From the NCBI GenBank assembly GCA_963823505.1, contig CAWGLY010000005.1, forward strand, positions 2,294,001 through 2,358,000: DNA of 64,000 bases, in the 5' to 3' direction. This DNA comes from DATHZQ01 sp963823505 (GTDB lineage: Bacteria; Actinomycetota; Acidimicrobiia; Spongiisociales; UBA5794). Shown here piece by piece: positions 63,406-64,000 of the stretch (its first letter is position 1; each line of letters starts with the position of its first letter). The notes below the pieces were generated by a model, which was not told where the DNA came from, ran no database searches, and was given only the letters and a program-made list of their open reading frames with translations. Both the position numbers and the translations under genes were made by a program.

Positions 63406-64000
63406 CAGCGTTCCACCTCTCGCAGGACTTCGCTCATGCGCCGAGCCGACACCCGCCTGGTCGACCACACGACCGACACGATCAGCAGCCCGGCGACGAT
63501 GGCGATGTAGCCCAGGAGCGAAGCCCATGGCACCGCAAGCTGGATGGGCGGCTCGACCACCTCGGCCGCCTCGCCGAGTTGCAGGAACGGAATCATGGTC
63601 CACATCAGCGCAATCCCGCCGAGGGTTCCGATGGCCGCACCGAGGCCGAGTACCACGACCTGCTCGATGGCGAAGGTGGCGGCAACTTCGCGGCGTTGGA
63701 GACCGAGTGCCCGCAGCACGCCCATCTCCCGGGCTCGGCGAGCGACGGCGAGGAGCACGTACCCGGTGACTCCGGCGAGGGCCAGCACCACCGAGGTTGC
63801 GGCGCCCACGAAGAGGATGGCGACCAGGCCGACCTGAACGGGGCGGGACGAGAACTCCGAGGTGGTTCCCTTGACGCTGAAGATCTGATCCGGCTCGGTG
63901 CCTGCCGGGTATTGGGCGAGGATGCGGCGTTCGGCGGCGTCGGGATCGTCGGTCTTCACCCAGAGCTCACCTGGTGCATCGAGCCGCCCGAGCTGGGTGC
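63405..64000 (-). CDS. FtsX-like ABC permease, 5'-truncated by window edge
   Basis: The C-terminal part of an FtsX/MacB-type permease is visible, about 197 residues. It has three to four spans, with the core RRAREMGVLRALGLQRREVAATFAIEQ and TRRVSARRMSEVLREVER at the end. The frame stays open to the window edge (E-L-W before the GTG at 63959), so the true start and the large extracytoplasmic domain lie beyond base 64000. It overlaps the ATPase gene as ATGA, giving permease-ATPase-ATPase. Confidence 0.92.
   Translation of the reverse strand, partial: TQLGRLDAPGELWVKTDDPDAAERRILAQYPAGTEPDQIFSVKGTTSEFSSRPVQVGLVAILFVGAATSVVLALAGVTGYVLLAVARRAREMGVLRALGLQRREVAATFAIEQVVVLGLGAAIGTLGGIALMWTMIPFLQLGEAAEVVEPPIQLAVPWASLLGYIAIVAGLLIVSVVWSTRRVSARRMSEVLREVER

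Overview
The window is about 64 kb of very GC-rich, densely packed bacterial chromosome. Its gene content points to an actinobacterium, most plausibly an uncultured member of Acidimicrobiia or a close relative: a PurS/PurQ/PurL trio, an amt-glnB-glnD operon, an LCP cell-wall ligase, a bS22 mini ribosomal protein, a dUMP-forming-type dCTP deaminase, and an S-layer-homology surface protein. Starts are often GTG or TTG, and neighbouring genes are often coupled by ATGA/GTGA overlaps. The lineage is inferred from gene content only.

Layout. 1-3730: purine genes purC (5'-truncated), purS, purQ, purL. 3738-7830 (minus): amt-glnB-glnD nitrogen-signalling operon with a GlnR-like four-box operator; glnD carries an apparent frameshift. 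7919-9700: NAD(P)-binding epimerase-like gene and its divergent TetR-family regulator, with twin operators between them. 9730-14252: rhomboid protease, purF, purM, a metallo-beta-lactamase-fold hydrolase and mobA. 14252-19294: enoyl-CoA hydratase, class III aminotransferase, a small Cys protein, a Lnt homologue and an inositol-phosphatase-family enzyme. 19348-21515 (minus): ilvD, a SelW-like gene with an in-frame UGA in a CxxU motif, and a small zinc-ribbon-like gene. 21730-26139: LCP protein and an ABC-2 exporter. 26406-30342: surface protein, Fur-family regulator, then cbiM-PDGLE-cbiQ-cbiO for cobalt/nickel uptake behind a palindromic operator. 30394-37407: M20 peptidase, CDF transporter, cystathionine gamma-synthase/lyase, a CTG-start phosphatase, a CBS-like synthase, a 7-copy palindromic repeat array and a class I aminotransferase. 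37445-42718: AEC transporter, VOC protein, methyltransferase and a csoR-copZ-copA copper-export operon. 42935-54068: amidohydrolase, PAC2 protein, a lone form-II CoxL-like subunit, a frameshifted lipoprotein, bS22, homoserine kinase, a second ABC-2 exporter with a YjeF-N protein and a hydrolase, PhzF and a small membrane protein. 54106-57235: tRNA-Gly(CCC) and a likely decayed integration site with a CLC transporter, a cfa pseudogene, a degenerate tRNA 3'-end copy and a PIN/Phd toxin-antitoxin pair. 57485-64000: dcd, VOC protein, P2-type ATPase, heptamer repeats, and a LolD/FtsX-type ABC system running off the window end.

Strongest observation: bases 19571-19810 (minus) read as a complete Rdx/SelW-family protein only if the UGA at 19778-19780 is decoded, giving C-A-A-U. 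A hairpin just downstream matches the published geometry of a bacterial SECIS. Read as an ordinary stop, that UGA would leave a truncated protein lacking its redox motif.

Other notable points are the nitrogen, copper, cobalt/nickel and TetR operators; a Lnt homologue with Ser in place of the catalytic Cys; a tandem hairpin array; two heptamer arrays of the same unit, each in a divergent promoter region; and the tRNA-Gly duplication. No prophage, CRISPR array or intact insertion sequence was seen.
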